A stretch of DNA of 64,000 nucleotides from Mycolicibacterium chlorophenolicum (GCF_001044235.1 NZ_JYNL01000003.1:1-64000); one strand, 5' to 3'; positions 27,774 to 36,560 are shown, counted from the first letter of the stretch. A program made the numbers and translations. The notes: generated from the letters alone by a model not told the origin.

Positions 27774-29144
27774 TCAGCCGCTGAGCGGGACAGTGTTCTT
27801 GTGAGATTGCGCGTCACGCTGGGTATTCAACGGCCCGGAAACCGTGTAATACCGCTGTCCTGCGACGAGGAGTTCTTCGGCCGGGAATTTGGTGATGACT
27901 TCGCAGCCGTCGGCGGTGACCACCATTTCTTCTTCGATGCGCGCCGCGCCCCACCCGTCACTGGCGGGCCAATAGGTTTCCAGGGCGAAAACCATTCCCT
28001 CCTCGATCACTTCGGGATGTTCCATGGAGACCAGCCGTGAGAATACGGGCTTCTCCCAAATCGACAGTCCCACGCCATGCCCGTATTGCAGGGCGAATGC
28101 GGCTTCCTCATCGGGAAAGCCGAATTCCTGGGCTGTCGGCCAGACCGAGACGATGTCGGCGGTGGTCGCGCCGGGCCGGACAAGGCGGATCGCCTCGTCC
28201 ATGTATTCCCGGCAGCGCTTGTAGGCGTCGACCTGTGGTGAGGAGGCGCTGCCGACCGCGAATGTCCGGTAATAGCATGTTCGGTAGCCGTTGTAGCTGT
28301 GCAGAATGTCGAAGAACGCCGGGTCGCCCGGTCGCACGATGCGATCGGAGTACACGTGCGGGTGCGGCGCGCACCGCTCACCCGATATCGCGTTAACGCC
28401 CTCGACGAACTCCGAGCCCAAGTCGTAGAGGGTCTTGGCGACAAGGCCCACGCATTCGTTTTCGCGAACCCCGGGCCGCAGGAACTTGTACAGGTCGTCG
28501 TAGGCGGCGTCGACCATAGAACACGCGTGAGTGAGCAGCCGAATTTCATCGCGAGTCTTGATGCGCCGCGCCTCCAGGAACACTTGCTGACCGTCGACGA
28601 CGGTGATGCCCGCCGCCTGCAGCGCGGCCAGCACCGGCATCTCGATCACGTCGACACCCAGCGGTTCGTTCAGCAACCCGTACAACTCGAGTTCACGTTT
28701 GATCTTGGCGGCGACGCTTTCCCCCATGCCCACCAACGGATTGATGGCACCCCGCAGAGTAGAGATGCCGGCGCGGGCACCACTGGGGTTACGTGGGTCG
28801 GCGCCGTGATGTGCCGCGTGCGGATCGCCGTCGGCGTGGGCATTCGAATAGTCCAGCCACGGGTTGTACAGCTGATGATGCTTGGCGGCCGACCCGAAGT
28901 CCCACACAATCGGTTCGCCGCCGCGCACCAGCAACGCGAACCGAATCAATTTGTCAACGGCCCACGTTCCGATGTGGGTTGCCGTCATGTACCGGATGTT
29001 GGCGAAGTCAAAAGCGAGCACCGCGCCGAGCTCGGAGCGCTCCAGCTGGTCGCGCAGCCGAGCGAGCCGCTCGGTGCGCAGTCGATCCATGTCGATCCGG
29101 GTTTCCCAGTCGACGGCATTGGGGCCAGTTGTCGGAATTGCCAT
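27774..29144 (-). CDS. M24-family (creatinase / aminopeptidase P-like) enzyme with altered metal site
   Basis: A 456-residue two-domain 'pita-bread' protein. The N-terminal creatinase-like domain contains LAFDFANIRYMTATHIGTW; the C-terminal domain holds the metal-site motifs. The first Asp (AFFDILH, residue about 279) is followed eleven residues later by Cys (GYRTCYYRTF, codon at 28275-28277) where M24 peptidases have the second metal-binding Asp. His (QYGHGVG) and two Glu residues (FALET, RIEEEM) remain. Relatives include Xaa-Pro peptidases, metal-free creatinase and the DMSP lyase DddP, so a non-peptidase role in small-molecule breakdown is likely. The start at 29144 follows AAAGGA. A GTTAATCAATAC operator lies 70 bases upstream. 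Confidence 0.87.
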   Translation of the reverse strand: MAIPTTGPNAVDWETRIDMDRLRTERLARLRDQLERSELGAVLAFDFANIRYMTATHIGTWAVDKLIRFALLVRGGEPIVWDFGSAAKHHQLYNPWLDYSNAHADGDPHAAHHGADPRNPSGARAGISTLRGAINPLVGMGESVAAKIKRELELYGLLNEPLGVDVIEMPVLAALQAAGITVVDGQQVFLEARRIKTRDEIRLLTHACSMVDAAYDDLYKFLRPGVRENECVGLVAKTLYDLGSEFVEGVNAISGERCAPHPHVYSDRIVRPGDPAFFDILHSYNGYRTCYYRTFAVGSASSPQVDAYKRCREYMDEAIRLVRPGATTADIVSVWPTAQEFGFPDEEAAFALQYGHGVGLSIWEKPVFSRLVSMEHPEVIEEGMVFALETYWPASDGWGAARIEEEMVVTADGCEVITKFPAEELLVAGQRYYTVSGPLNTQRDAQSHKNTVPLSG

Positions 29145-29213
29145 CCAGAGCGGTCCTTTCGTCGCGGCGTGCGCCAACCTCTAACACCGCGATGGGAACC
29201 TCGCGTGGCACGC

Positions 29214-29230
29214 GTTAATCAATACTTAAC
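29214..29230. promoter_or_regulatory. XRE-cupin regulon operator, site A (upstream of M24-like gene)
   Basis: GTTAATCAATACTTAAC has GTTAA / TTAAC arms and overlaps the stop codon of the regulator gene. It differs by one base from sites B and C in the bicupin promoters. Confidence 0.65.
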
Positions 29231-29890
29231 ACCGGTGGTGTCGGCTGCGTCAACCCGCTCGTGGACGTCCCCGTTTTCCTCGGCAGCCGAATATCGCCGT
29301 TGGGCGAAGGTTTGCGATGTGGCGTCAGCGGTGTTCTGTTCGACGACGTGCCAGATTCCTTGAGCCGCTTCGCTGCTCTCGTTGACGTAGGCGTGGGGGG
29401 TGGCCGAATCGAAGTTGATCGACGAGCCGGCCTCGAGAACGAAGGTATCGAATCCCAGATGCACGGTTAGTCGTCCCGACAGCAGGAACCCGTATTCGTG
29501 GCCGGTGTGACGCATCAGCCCGCCTCCGGATGAGGAGGTGCTGCCTGGGGGGTAGGTGACCAGCAATGCGTCCACTAGCGGGTCGGGACCTGGGGTTAAG
29601 CGTTCCCACGTCACCCCGGTGTCCATCACCAACACGGCCCGCTTGTCCGGGGTGACGACGGGCGCTGCGGGTCGCTCGGTGCGCGTGGCGTTGCCGGTGA
29701 GCAGTTCGTCCAGGGATATGGACAGCGTCGATACCAGGGAATACAGGGTCGCCACCGATGGCTGTGCGCGACCGTTTTCGATCTGCGAGAGCATGCTCGC
29801 CGAGATCCCGACCCGGCGGCTGAGTTCGCGCACGCTCAACTTCGCCGCGACCCGGGCGGCTTTCAGCCGTGCGCGGGCATCAGGCTCCAC
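29219..29890 (-). CDS. XRE-family regulator with C-terminal cupin domain
   Basis: A 223-residue regulator. The N-terminal helix-turn-helix is RLKAARVAAKLSVRELSRRVGISASMLSQIENGRAQPSVATLYSLV. A single cupin barrel fills the C-terminal half, with GHEYGFLLSGRLTVHLGFDTFVLEAG and a later ATPHAYVNES strand that probably senses a small molecule. GTG 29890 is chosen because GGGAGG lies six bases upstream; an in-frame TTG at 29926 has no such site. Three near-identical 17-bp operator-like sequences stand in front of the M24-like gene and the two bicupin/dehydrogenase pairs, so this is the likely common regulator. Confidence 0.88.
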   Translation of the reverse strand: MEPDARARLKAARVAAKLSVRELSRRVGISASMLSQIENGRAQPSVATLYSLVSTLSISLDELLTGNATRTERPAAPVVTPDKRAVLVMDTGVTWERLTPGPDPLVDALLVTYPPGSTSSSGGGLMRHTGHEYGFLLSGRLTVHLGFDTFVLEAGSSINFDSATPHAYVNESSEAAQGIWHVVEQNTADATSQTFAQRRYSAAEENGDVHERVDAADTTGVKY

Positions 29891-30082
29891 CTCGCCCCTC
29901 CCTTCCTCGTCCCCGAAGGGGCGCAACCGCGCCGCGGCAGGCGGCCCGAGCGTTGATTGTCACTGAACACGTCGGTGCACGGCAAATGCCGCGCCGCGTG
30001 GCCCCTTGGAACCAAGAGGCGCTCGAGTCATATTCAACGGTGCGCGTCGTCCTTCGCGGTCGCGAGTTGGGGATGCCACGGC

Positions 30083-30997
30083 TCAGCCGATATTGGTGTG
30101 CCCGGCCCAGTCGTTGTGAAAGAGGAACGCGTCGCTGGCCGGTGGCAGCGGTGCCTGCAGCTCCACCCAGCAAACGGGCTCTTTGCTGATCGGTGTGAAT
30201 CCGTGGGAGGCCCCGACTGGGGCGAAGATGAGGTCTCCTGCGGCGGCGTGGTTGGTCTCGCCGTCGCAGAAGGTCTTTGTCTGCCCCGATAGCAGGTAAT
30301 AGACCTCGTCGAAGGGGTGGATATGTTCTTTGGCGGTCTGTGGTATCGCCCCTGGGTTGGGGGTGAATTGGACGATGAACATCGTGTGGTGGCGTGAGCC
30401 GAGTAAGTCGTCGACCATCATGCGGATTTGCACGTTCTGGATGTTGGTTCCGTGGTATCCGGGCATCGAGATCGACCCGGGCGGAGCCATATCCGACTGT
30501 TCGAAATGACCGGCGAAGGGTTTGACAGGGTCCAGTTCGTCGACCGGCACGCCGTCGACGGGCACCGCGATTTCCGGTGCGCTGAACACTCCCGCGGTGC
30601 CCCGGCCGCCGATCGGGCGCGGGTGGGGGGTGTGGACCCGCAGGAACCGCGCCGGCGTGTCTGACGGGTTATTCCATGCGTGCCCGGCAGCGAAGGGGAC
30701 CAGTCCGAAATCGTGGGGCTTCAAGGCGTAGCGCTTGTCGGCGATCGCTACCAGCGGGTTGCCTTCAAGAACGAAAAATGACTCCTCAAATGGGTGCCGA
30801 TGACCCGGCACTGTTGCACCGGGCTGTAGCTCCACCAAAGCGACCGAAAGGTGGGTCGCACCCTGTTCGTGGTTGAGGAAGGGTGCCACCCGCACTCCCT
30901 GCCCGGGCTCGCTGGGATGCTCGGCGAATTGGCGGTCTTGCCCGCGGTAGACGCTCATCATGTGCGGCGCGCGGGTGTTCTCGGCTACTTGAGTCAT
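30083..30997 (-). CDS. Bicupin protein, copy 1
   Basis: A 304-residue protein with two cupin barrels. The metal-site motifs are PGHRHPFEESFFVLEG (first barrel) and KEHIHPFDEVYYLLSG (second), each followed by a distal His (AGHAWNN, ASHGFTP). Bicupins include gentisate-type dioxygenases, oxalate decarboxylases and ureidoglycine aminohydrolase; the sequence alone does not choose. ATG 30997 follows AAGGTG. It is divergent from a beta-hydroxyacid dehydrogenase gene 135 bases away, and the same divergent pair recurs at 33080-35026. An operator lies 28 bases upstream. Confidence 0.85.
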   Translation of the reverse strand: MTQVAENTRAPHMMSVYRGQDRQFAEHPSEPGQGVRVAPFLNHEQGATHLSVALVELQPGATVPGHRHPFEESFFVLEGNPLVAIADKRYALKPHDFGLVPFAAGHAWNNPSDTPARFLRVHTPHPRPIGGRGTAGVFSAPEIAVPVDGVPVDELDPVKPFAGHFEQSDMAPPGSISMPGYHGTNIQNVQIRMMVDDLLGSRHHTMFIVQFTPNPGAIPQTAKEHIHPFDEVYYLLSGQTKTFCDGETNHAAAGDLIFAPVGASHGFTPISKEPVCWVELQAPLPPASDAFLFHNDWAGHTNIG

Positions 30998-31024
30998 GGG
31001 TACACCTTGACTTATCCCACCCCT

Positions 31025-31041
31025 GTTAATCAATACTGAAC
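31025..31041. promoter_or_regulatory. XRE-cupin regulon operator, site B
   Basis: GTTAATCAATACTGAAC lies between the divergent bicupin 1 and dehydrogenase 1 genes. Site C is identical. Confidence 0.7.
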
Positions 31042-31132
31042 ATCGGAAAGCGTGGTTCGCCGGTCACCCGGCCGGCTCCAGGCTGCCCCACTCCCGTCGC
31101 AGGGACCTGGACTTTTGACAAGGAGGCGGTCG

Positions 31133-32011
31133 GTGAAAGTCAGCGTGCTGGGACTCGGCCAAATGGGATCGGCGATCGCCGAACGGCTCATCGACGCCGG
31201 CCATTCGGTGAGCGTGTGGAACCGCACACCGGGTAGGGCGACCGATCTTGTGCAGCGCGGAGCTGTCGAGTTATCCGCCTTGCACGCGGCGTGGGACGCC
31301 GATGCCTGTATCACCATGCTGGCCGACTCCGCCGCCCTGATCGATGTGGCTCTGGGGCGCAGCGGGCTGGCGCTGGCCGACCGCGCCCACGGCAAGTACC
31401 TGATCGACATGAGCACCGTGTCGGCGGAATCCTCCAGCGAGGTCGGCAAGGCGGCGGCGGCCAACGGCATCAAGTACCTTCGCGCGCCGGTCAGCGGCAA
31501 CCCCGGCGTGGTTCGTGCAGGCAATCTCACTGTCGTCGTTTCCGGTGAGCAGGCCGACTGCGTGGCGATCGAACCTCTGCTGCGTGATATCGGCCCCCAC
31601 GTGTTCCGCGCCGGCGAGGGTGAAACGGCCCGCATCGTAAAGCTAGCGCTGAATCTTATGGTCGCCGGCACTGCGGAATTGCTCGCTGAATCCCTCGTCT
31701 TGGCGGAAGCCCATGGCGTGGAGCGCACCAAAATGCTGCAAATCCTCGGCGCCTCCGCAGCTGGTTCTCCGTTCGTCAAATACAAGACGGGCCCATTGTT
31801 GGCCGATGACTATACATCGACGTTCAGCACCCGCTTGATGCGAAAAGACCTGGATCTAATTCTCGACTCTGCCGCCGCTGGGGGCGCGCCGCTGCCACTT
31901 GCCGCGAACGTCCAACAGCTACTGCAGGCATGCATCTCGAGCGGACTCGGCGACTTGGATTTCATGTCACTGCTGATCCGCCTCAAACGCGAAGCAGGTC
32001 AGAGCACTTAA
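31133..32011 (+). CDS. NAD(P)-dependent beta-hydroxyacid dehydrogenase (3-hydroxyisobutyrate dehydrogenase-like), copy 1
   Basis: A 292-residue enzyme. The Rossmann motif is KVSVLGLGQMGSAIAERL, the substrate-site segment is DMSTVSAESSSEV, the glycine-rich loop is APVSGNPGVVRAGNL, and RIVKLALNLM carries the catalytic Lys. The family oxidises short beta-hydroxy acids to semialdehydes or reduces the reverse; imine reductases share the fold. GTG 31133 is preceded by AAGGAGG at ideal spacing. The CMD-like gene begins at or soon after its stop, so they form an operon. A paralogue is encoded at 34121. Confidence 0.9.
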   Translation: MKVSVLGLGQMGSAIAERLIDAGHSVSVWNRTPGRATDLVQRGAVELSALHAAWDADACITMLADSAALIDVALGRSGLALADRAHGKYLIDMSTVSAESSSEVGKAAAANGIKYLRAPVSGNPGVVRAGNLTVVVSGEQADCVAIEPLLRDIGPHVFRAGEGETARIVKLALNLMVAGTAELLAESLVLAEAHGVERTKMLQILGASAAGSPFVKYKTGPLLADDYTSTFSTRLMRKDLDLILDSAAAGGAPLPLAANVQQLLQACISSGLGDLDFMSLLIRLKREAGQST

Positions 32012-32079
32012 TGCCAGATGCCGACGCCGCAGCGCAGACACCTGACCGCCGCGCATTACACGAAGACGAGAGAATCGCC

Positions 32080-32664
32080 ATGCCGCTCGCACCCCTACTC
32101 GATGCGACAGAATTTCCGGAGACCGACCAGGATCTGCTGGCCACCGCGTCGAAGGCGTATGGGCATGTGCTTAACGCTTGGGCGGCGATCGGCAATAGCC
32201 CGGGCCTATTTAGCACCTACCTGCCCTTTGTGCGACAACTCAACGGGCCAGGCAAGCTCGAACCGCGCATCAAGGAATTTGTGGCAGTGCGCATTGCCGT
32301 CCTCATGCACTGCCGTTATACGGCTAGCCACCGCTGCACGGCCGCCCTGGCAAACGGAGCCACCGAGCAAGAACTCGCCGCAGTGGCCATTGGTGACTAC
32401 AGCGGCTTCACCGAACGTGAACGGCTCGCTCTTCAATTGACCGATGAGATGACAACAGAGCTGCCGACCCGCAACCGTATGGATAGTCGAAGTGGCTTAT
32501 CCGCACAGCTGGGCCAAGCCGCCCAAGCTCTGTTCGATCCCGGAGCGCTGGTGGAACTCACCATGAGCGTTGGGCTGTGGAACGCAATGACGCGGTTTCA
32601 CCGAGTGATGGACATCGATCTCGACATGCCCGAGCCGCCCGCGGCCGTGGACTCCGCACTGTAG
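32080..32664 (+). CDS. Carboxymuconolactone decarboxylase/AhpD-like protein, copy 1
   Basis: A 194-residue all-helical protein. HCRYTASHRCTAALANGATEQELAAVA aligns with the CMD core; the usual AhpD CxxC is replaced by widely spaced Cys residues, so disulfide reductase activity is unlikely. CMD proteins act in protocatechuate ring-fission pathways or as peroxidase partners. ATG 32080 matches the start of the paralogue at 42367; an in-frame ATG at 32011 overlaps the dehydrogenase stop (TAATG) and would give a longer coupled product. It sits between the two duplicated bicupin/dehydrogenase modules. Confidence 0.82.
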   Translation: MPLAPLLDATEFPETDQDLLATASKAYGHVLNAWAAIGNSPGLFSTYLPFVRQLNGPGKLEPRIKEFVAVRIAVLMHCRYTASHRCTAALANGATEQELAAVAIGDYSGFTERERLALQLTDEMTTELPTRNRMDSRSGLSAQLGQAAQALFDPGALVELTMSVGLWNAMTRFHRVMDIDLDMPEPPAAVDSAL

Positions 32665-33079
32665 TTGTCCCACCGCGGCGGCACGGAGGTGCTCAGCGGT
32701 CGCTAACGGTCGCTCACCGTCAGGGCTTAGATGAGCTGGTATTGGCTTGGCTTGGGCGTGCTCATCTCATATATTGGGTGGTGCCTGTTGCGTTCGCTTC
32801 AGGAAGTGAGCCCGAGACCCAGCTGGACGACCGCGGCGCTCGGGCTTCGCGATTTTCATGGCCTTGGTCAGACGTCACGGATGCTCGTGACGGCGGGGTT
32901 GATGAGGTCTTCTTCAGGCTGTTTTTGGTGACTGTGCCGATGACCGCTTCGGGAGCATTTCGAGCCTCGTGCTGGGAGTATCCGGTCGTCGCTGATCCTG
33001 TCGGCGGCGCGATGGCCGTGCTCAGGCCACTCCAATCAGCGATGGCAATGGAGGGCGAGAGCGCATGGCCTGGTGCTGC
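32665..33079. other. Gap between CMD-like gene and bicupin copy 2
   Basis: 415 bases. A 66-codon frame at 32731-32931 begins with a hydrophobic stretch (WYWLGLGVLISYIGWCLL) and could be the relic of a membrane protein, but it has no good ribosome binding site and loses any pattern afterwards. Confidence 0.4.
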
Positions 33080-33952
33080 TCACCCCAGGTTTGGCTGACG
33101 TGACCAGTCGTTATGAAAGGTGGTTCCGTGGCTGGCCGGCGGCAGCGGCGCCTGAACTTCCACCCAGCACACCGGCTCGGTGCTGAGGGGCGCAAAGCCA
33201 TGAGATGTGTTGGTCGGCGCGAACATCAGATCGCCGGCGACCGCGCGGTCTTCCTGGCCGTCGGAGAAGGTCTGCGTTTCACCGGCGAGCATGTAGTAGA
33301 TCTCCTCGAAGGGGTGGAAGTGTTCCTTGGCAGTCTTGGTCACAGTCCCCGAGCCGGGGGTGAATTGGACGATGAACATGGCGTGCTGGCGCGCGCCGAG
33401 CAGCTCGTCGACCATCATTCGGATCTGCACATTCTGGACATTGGCGCCGTGATAGCCCGGCATGGAGATTGACCCCGGCGGGGCCATATCGGATTGGTCG
33501 AAGTGGCCGACGTGGGGTCTGGCGGGGTCAAGCTCGTCGACCGGCTCACCGTTGCTAGGTGGCTCGGTTTCGGGTGCCTCAAAGACGCCCCATTGCCCGC
33601 GTCCGCCGATCGGGCGGGGTTGGGGGGTGTGGACACGCAAGATCCGCGCGCGGTGTTCGGACCGGTTGCTCCATGCGTGGGCGGCGCCGTGGGGCACTAG
33701 TCCGAAGTCATGGCGTTGCAGGGCATAGCTTTTGTCGGCGATCCGCGCCAGTAGGGTGCCTTCGAGGACGAAGAACGACTCTTCGAATGGGTGGCGGTGT
33801 CCACGCACGTGGGCGCCAGGCGCGATGTCGACAACTGCGACATTCAGGTGCGTCGCTCCCCCTGCTGAGCTGAGGAGCGGTGCAACCGATATGCCTTCGC
33901 CAGGTTCACTGGGGTGGGCCGCGTCAAACTGGCGGTCTTTGCCCCGGTGCAC
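33080..33952 (-). CDS. Bicupin protein, copy 2
   Basis: A paralogue of the protein at 30083, about 290 residues, with both cupin motifs intact (RGHRHPFEESFFVLEG and KEHFHPFEEIYYMLAG). The bases aligning with the copy-1 start (ATG) read ATC here, and the copy-1 AAGGTG is AAGATG, so the original start seems lost. GTG 33952, seven bases after GGAG, is the best present start and shortens the N-terminus by about 14 residues. The frame is open to a TTG at 34033. It is divergent from dehydrogenase copy 2 and shares the operator at 34025. Confidence 0.82.
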   Translation of the reverse strand: MHRGKDRQFDAAHPSEPGEGISVAPLLSSAGGATHLNVAVVDIAPGAHVRGHRHPFEESFFVLEGTLLARIADKSYALQRHDFGLVPHGAAHAWSNRSEHRARILRVHTPQPRPIGGRGQWGVFEAPETEPPSNGEPVDELDPARPHVGHFDQSDMAPPGSISMPGYHGANVQNVQIRMMVDELLGARQHAMFIVQFTPGSGTVTKTAKEHFHPFEEIYYMLAGETQTFSDGQEDRAVAGDLMFAPTNTSHGFAPLSTEPVCWVEVQAPLPPASHGTTFHNDWSRQPNLG

Positions 33953-34024
33953 GCTGAGTCTCCGGGGGAATCGAGAATGTCCTGTCGGCTGAGTGATCGT
34001 TTCATCTTGACGTAGCCACCCCCT

Positions 34025-34041
34025 GTTAATCAATACTGAAC
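34025..34041. promoter_or_regulatory. XRE-cupin regulon operator, site C
   Basis: GTTAATCAATACTGAAC, identical to site B, between the second divergent bicupin / dehydrogenase pair. Confidence 0.7.
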
Positions 34042-34120
34042 ATCAACGCGGTTCTGGTGATACCCAGGAGGCGCCGATTCTCGTCGATTGCGGCCCCGAG
34101 CCGCGCACAGGAGGAAGTGG

Positions 34121-35026
34121 ATGAAGGTCAGTGTGTTGGGACTCGGTCAGATGGGCACCGCCATCGCCGAACGGCTTATCGATGCCGGCCACACCGTGAT
34201 GGTGTGGAACCGAAGCAAAGGAAAAGCCGGCAGCTTGGTAGCGAAGGGAGCGGTCGAACTTCTTACCCCGCAACAAGCTTGGTCTGCCGATGCCTGCATC
34301 ACCATGCTCGCCGACTCGGCGGCGCTGACAGAGATCACCCTGGGGCCTGGCGGTTTGGTTAGCGGCTTCCCCGACGCCGAGGAGAAGTTCCTTATCGATA
34401 TGAGTACCGTCTCGCCTGAATCGTCGAGCGAGATCGCCACGGCCGCAAGGAAACACCGCGTCAAGTATCTGCGGGCTCCGGTGAGCGGCAACCCGGGGGT
34501 TGTGCGGGCGGGCAACCTCACCATCGTCGTCTCAGGTGACCAGGCGCATTGTTCGGCGGCGGAACCACTGTTGCGCGATATCGGTCCGCACGTCTTTCGT
34601 GCTGGTGACGGCGAAACGGCGCGGATCGTGAAATTGGCCCTCAATTTGATGGTCGCAGGTACCGCCGAACTACTCGCCGAATCTCTCACGCTCGCCGAGG
34701 CGCATGGCGTCGAGCGTGGGACGCTGTTGGAGATTGTGGGGGCATCGGCGGTGGGGTCTCCGTTCGTGAAATACAAGACGGAGCCGCTGCTAGCCAACAA
34801 CTTTGCGTCAACGTTCAGTACTCGGCTGATGCATAAGGATGTGGATCTGATCCTGGCGTCGGCCGCCGCTGGCGGGGTCCCACTTCCGGTTACCGGAGTG
34901 ATCCATCAAATGCTACAGGCCGGCATTTCTACCGGGCTGGCCAATCTGGACTTTATGTCGCTTCTGATTCTGCTCAGGCGGGGGGCGGGCCTGGCCGGGT
35001 GGAGTGGTTCCCGCCGTATCGGCTGA
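34121..35026 (+). CDS. NAD(P)-dependent beta-hydroxyacid dehydrogenase, copy 2
   Basis: A 301-residue paralogue of the enzyme at 31133. All key elements are kept: KVSVLGLGQMGTAIAERL, DMSTVSPESSSEI, APVSGNPGVVRAGNL and the Lys of RIVKLALNLM. The ATG is six bases after AGGAGG. It differs from copy 1 mainly in the loop after the first Rossmann strands and at the C-terminus (GWSGSRRIG). No CMD gene follows it here; the next 1.1 kb has no recognisable gene. The two copies may differ in substrate. Confidence 0.9.
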   Translation: MKVSVLGLGQMGTAIAERLIDAGHTVMVWNRSKGKAGSLVAKGAVELLTPQQAWSADACITMLADSAALTEITLGPGGLVSGFPDAEEKFLIDMSTVSPESSSEIATAARKHRVKYLRAPVSGNPGVVRAGNLTIVVSGDQAHCSAAEPLLRDIGPHVFRAGDGETARIVKLALNLMVAGTAELLAESLTLAEAHGVERGTLLEIVGASAVGSPFVKYKTEPLLANNFASTFSTRLMHKDVDLILASAAAGGVPLPVTGVIHQMLQAGISTGLANLDFMSLLILLRRGAGLAGWSGSRRIG

Positions 35027-36179
35027 CGAGCAAGAACAGACAACGGCGCCGGCTTGGCCCAATCGCGACCGGCGCTTGGTCGGCTGCGCTGGTTGCTGTC
35101 GAAATCTGTACCGCTGTATGGGCTTGTGGCGAGTTCCGTTACTGAGTCTTTCGCAATTTGCTTGTTCCGGATTCAGTTTGATCGTGCAAGTCGCCGGTGC
35201 GTGGTGCAGCTTTAGCGCCGGGGAGGTACTCAGCTAGCGACCGGCATCCTGAGCCGTGTGGCGGTGTCGGGTCGTTTGGCTCTGTTCGTGACGTCGGCGG
35301 TGTCTGAGAGGGTGTCGAACTGCGTGTCCAGTGGTTGGAGGCGCGCTTCCGAAAGGCAGTTTGACAGAGTTGGTTTCTGAAGCACTCCAACTGTCTTGCC
35401 GCGGGGAGGCGGACAACTCTACGTGACGCCGAGTGCCGTGAAACGAACTGAGAAATCGAGTCGTTCGACAACCGCTTGGCAGCCTCGACGTCCATGTCGC
35501 GCGTACCGTGGGCGCAGGCCCGTAGTGCAATGCCGCGGCCGCTCTAATTGCAGCGGCGTCCTGAGATTGGCCTATGAGTACCGTTCAGTATTACTTAATG
35601 GGCTGCGCGTCTGGTGTGCGGTTTGAGAAGCGACTGGAGCGGGTGCACAGGCGGCGGGCCGGCGCGCAGACCGCGATCGAGACGTCTACACCGTGGCGTT
35701 CGCCTACACCGTGGCCTTCAAGCCAAAAAAGATGTGACCGGTCAGCCTCTGGGTAAACGGCCCCGTCGCGGACGGTCACCACGATTGGCCATGAACATGG
35801 TGGGCGCCGGTCACGCAGCAGCGGGCACGGTAGGGCACATCGATTGACATCGCAAGGCGCCGCGCAACGTTGATCGCCTACGCGACACCGGTGTTATACG
35901 CGGGTGCGTGTGCCCGCAGAAGATGGTTGCCTCGTACCCGCATCGACTGAACTCGACCTATCTCGGCCCGCAGCCGCCGACGTCGGGCGACGAGCGCTGA
36001 CAATCCACCGCGCGGCGCATCACGCTGTTCCCTCATCCCGCCACCGTGGCGGTGGCCGGAGGCAGTCCTTGCGACGATAAGCGTCTCAAAGCGCCGGGTT
36101 GCCGGACACCAACCAGATCAACGCACGCGATTCACGTGGACGGCGAAAAGCATGTCGGGCCATCTCCCGGCTCAGTTCA
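35027..36179. other. 1.15-kb stretch without recognisable genes
   Basis: Open frames on both strands are short and show no motif. The one structured element is at 35583-35599, GTTCAGTATTACTTAAT, which matches the reverse complement of operator B/C at 14 of 17 positions and may be a relic of a third promoter. The stretch looks like decayed DNA. Confidence 0.5.
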
Positions 36180-36560
36180 TCAGGCGGAGAAGGAATAGGG
36201 GCCGAAGCGACCCCACGCCACGAATGCAGCAAGCGCCAAAATCACCAGATTGATCGCGACGTATGGAAACTCCCTGCGGCGCGCGTGCAGTACAACGGCT
36301 CCCAGCATGACCAACACCAAGCCAAGGGCAGCCGCCGGTACGAGTATCGACGCTATGCCGGTTAGGGCCGGAACGACTAAGCCGATCGCGGCGAGAATCT
36401 CCACGCTGCCGATCGATTTGACGAAAGCTGTGCTGGCGTCGGCAGCCCACGCTATGCCGATATCGACAAGCTGTCGTTTGCTCACGAAGAGCTTCATCAG
36501 ACCGGCGCCGAGGAAGACGACGGCCAGAATGATCGCGACCGTCCATAAGGCAGTATTCAC
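36180..36560 (-). CDS. DoxX-family membrane protein
   Basis: A 126-residue protein with four hydrophobic helices. The first carries LWTVAIILAVVFLGAGLMKLF, and FVKSIGSVEILAAIGLVVPAL and LGLVLVMLGAVVLHARRREFP follow the usual DoxX pattern. DoxX-like proteins sit in the membrane and in mycobacteria are linked to redox balance. GTG 36560 follows AAGGAG by five bases. It is transcribed from the TTGACG/TAGGAT promoter at 36696-36731, one of three such promoters in the window, and is divergent from the di-iron MBL gene. Confidence 0.82.
   Translation of the reverse strand: MNTALWTVAIILAVVFLGAGLMKLFVSKRQLVDIGIAWAADASTAFVKSIGSVEILAAIGLVVPALTGIASILVPAAALGLVLVMLGAVVLHARRREFPYVAINLVILALAAFVAWGRFGPYSFSA

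Noticed and set aside
28299..29363. A 354-codon rightward open frame opposite the M24-like gene
   Set aside because: It covers the conserved M24 gene on the other strand and shows no family pattern.
31025..34041. Operators B and C lie exactly 3,000 bases apart
   Set aside because: The module duplication explains two copies; the round number is most likely chance, since the intervening CMD gene and gap have no reason to fix it.
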